Shown piece by piece: positions 63,601 through 64,000 of a DNA stretch of 64,000 nt. The position numbers were made by a program, and so were the translations under genes. The notes under the pieces are model-generated. The model was not told where the DNA came from and made no database searches. It saw only the letters and a program-made list of their open reading frames with translations. Each line of letters opens with the position of its first letter. Positions within the stretch are counted from its first letter, which is position 1. Origin of the DNA: Closterium sp. Naga37s-1. Lineage: Eukaryota; Streptophyta; Zygnematophyceae; Desmidiales; Closteriaceae. Where the stretch lies: positions 1,116,001 through 1,180,000 of the forward strand of contig CANJKZ010000060.1 of the NCBI GenBank assembly GCA_947471745.1, read 5' to 3'.

Positions 63601-64000
63601 GTGGGAACGTGAGAGTGGAGGAATATGCGTCCATAGTTGTGGCGCTCCATGAATTTCTTTAGGATGAGCCAACGGACCTGATGGAAGGGGGGAGAGGATG
63701 GAGGAGCGGGAATAGAACAGCGATCAAGGCCGAGTGGGAACGTGAGAGTGGAGGAATATGCGTCCGTAGTTGTGGCGCTCCATGAACTTCTTGAGTATGA
63801 ACCAGCGCACCTGATGGGGAGAGGGGAGTGGATGGAAGAAGAAGAAGAAAAAAAACTCCCATGTTTCCTGTGAGTAAGATTCATATACTCACGACGCATT
63901 TCTCAAACGAGTCACAGTTGAAATGCTTCGAAGTGACCTATTTGAACCCACATGCACAAACCCACAAAGCTTGCACCCCTCCATACTCACGTCCACGTGG
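60677..64000 (-). CDS. Multi-exon gene, 3' part; possibly glycosyltransferase-like
   Basis: Exons with consistent phase on the minus strand: one ending at 63991 (continuing past the right edge), 63893-63937, 63204-63302, 62599-62695, 61894-62078, 60677-61054. The last five give 252 residues to the stop. No family was firmly recognised. The run from DSFEKCV through RWFILKKFMERHNYGRIFHL and TEVMLF resembles GT-A-type glycosyltransferases where a xRxxHLDSDVxxF motif binds metal; here the acidic triad is replaced by ATE. GVGTHIALMSYAALVDW and KDTQDLVLLPS follow, and the end is cysteine-containing and basic. This reading is weak inference. Like the TPR gene, its exons carry partial tandem copies. 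Confidence 0.6.
61100..61660 (-). repeat. Three truncated copies of the gene's last exon (5' part)
   Basis: The 5' part of the last exon (coding PPCVSGVKPETAKALRKRG) recurs at about 61120-61275, 61360-61470 and 61570-61645, upstream of the full exon (60677-61054) on the minus strand. Each copy keeps an acceptor-like start but diverges or shifts frame further in. Confidence 0.78.
61800..61850 (-). repeat. Truncated copy of exon 61894-62078 (3' part)
   Basis: The part coding YVDVTIMGWYTF recurs at about 61808-61845 with diverged edges. Confidence 0.7.
62122..62210. repeat. 20-bp tandem repeat, four copies
   Basis: GGGTATCGGACAGCATGTCA is repeated four times between about 62126 and 62205 in an intron of the minus-strand gene. 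Confidence 0.9.
62210..62310 (-). repeat. Truncated copy of exon 61894-62078 (5' part)
   Basis: Acceptor and the part coding GVGTHIALMSYAALVDWCLF recur at about 62218-62303, then diverge. Confidence 0.78.
62462..62995 (-). repeat. Truncated copies of exon 62599-62695
   Basis: The 3' part recurs at about 62465-62520 and the 5' part (coding VA(A/V)xLFPNS) at about 62785-62842 and 62935-62992, flanking the only copy with both splice sites (62599-62695). Confidence 0.75.
63303..63830 (-). repeat. Four further copies of exon 63204-63302
   Basis: The part coding LKKFMERHNYGRIFHLATEV, in whole or part, recurs at about 63368-63425, 63462-63546, 63622-63683 and 63752-63812. Several retain the acceptor next to CGATGG or CGTTGG-like starts. 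The copy at 63204-63302 has a full in-phase span with both borders. Confidence 0.82.

Overview
The window looks like nuclear DNA of a green-lineage eukaryote, most plausibly a streptophyte alga. The reasons are spliceosomal genes with GT-AG introns, a nine-exon plant-type triosephosphate isomerase, a PGR5 gene beside a PGRL1-like gene (photosynthetic cyclic electron flow), and plant-style Ty1/Copia and Ty3/Gypsy elements primed by initiator Met-tRNA. Species is inference; no rRNA or tRNA gene is present to test it.

Layout. 1-1517: the LTR and GC-rich leader of an element that runs off the left edge. 1927-6880 (minus): the 5' part of a TPR gene of the SRFR1/TTC13 type, whose eight readable exons are nearly all accompanied by partial tandem copies. 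7.0-9.7 kb: gene-poor. 9730-11638 (plus): triosephosphate isomerase. 12408-15188 (minus): F-box-LRR gene 1. 16528-17006 (minus) and 17950-19929 (plus): PGR5 and a PGRL1-like gene, head to head across a 943-bp shared promoter holding two inverted G-boxes. 20.3-59.9 kb: five more copies of the same intronless F-box-LRR family on the plus strand. Three read as open frames of 913-1021 residues (four counting gene 1) and two are pseudogenes. This array is invaded by a 1.6-kb non-autonomous LTR element with identical LTRs, a Gypsy element, a Copia element lying inside F-box-LRR copy 4, a solo Gypsy-type LTR, and a whole-looking Copia element whose left LTR holds a 346-bp TRIM. 60153-60536: a perfect 18-bp minisatellite. 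60677-64000 (minus): the 3' part of a multi-exon gene, possibly a glycosyltransferase-like protein, again with partial exon copies.

How the parts relate. PGR5 and PGRL1 are known partners in antimycin-sensitive cyclic electron flow, so the divergent pair suggests co-regulation. The F-box-LRR copies share promoters, coding plan and a conserved acidic C-terminus. Copies 2 and 3 are followed by decayed copies of the last PGRL1 exon, which shows that the duplication unit began inside the PGRL1-like gene. LTR elements then split or crowded the array. The two flanking multi-exon genes independently show partial-exon tandem duplication, perhaps a habit of this genome.
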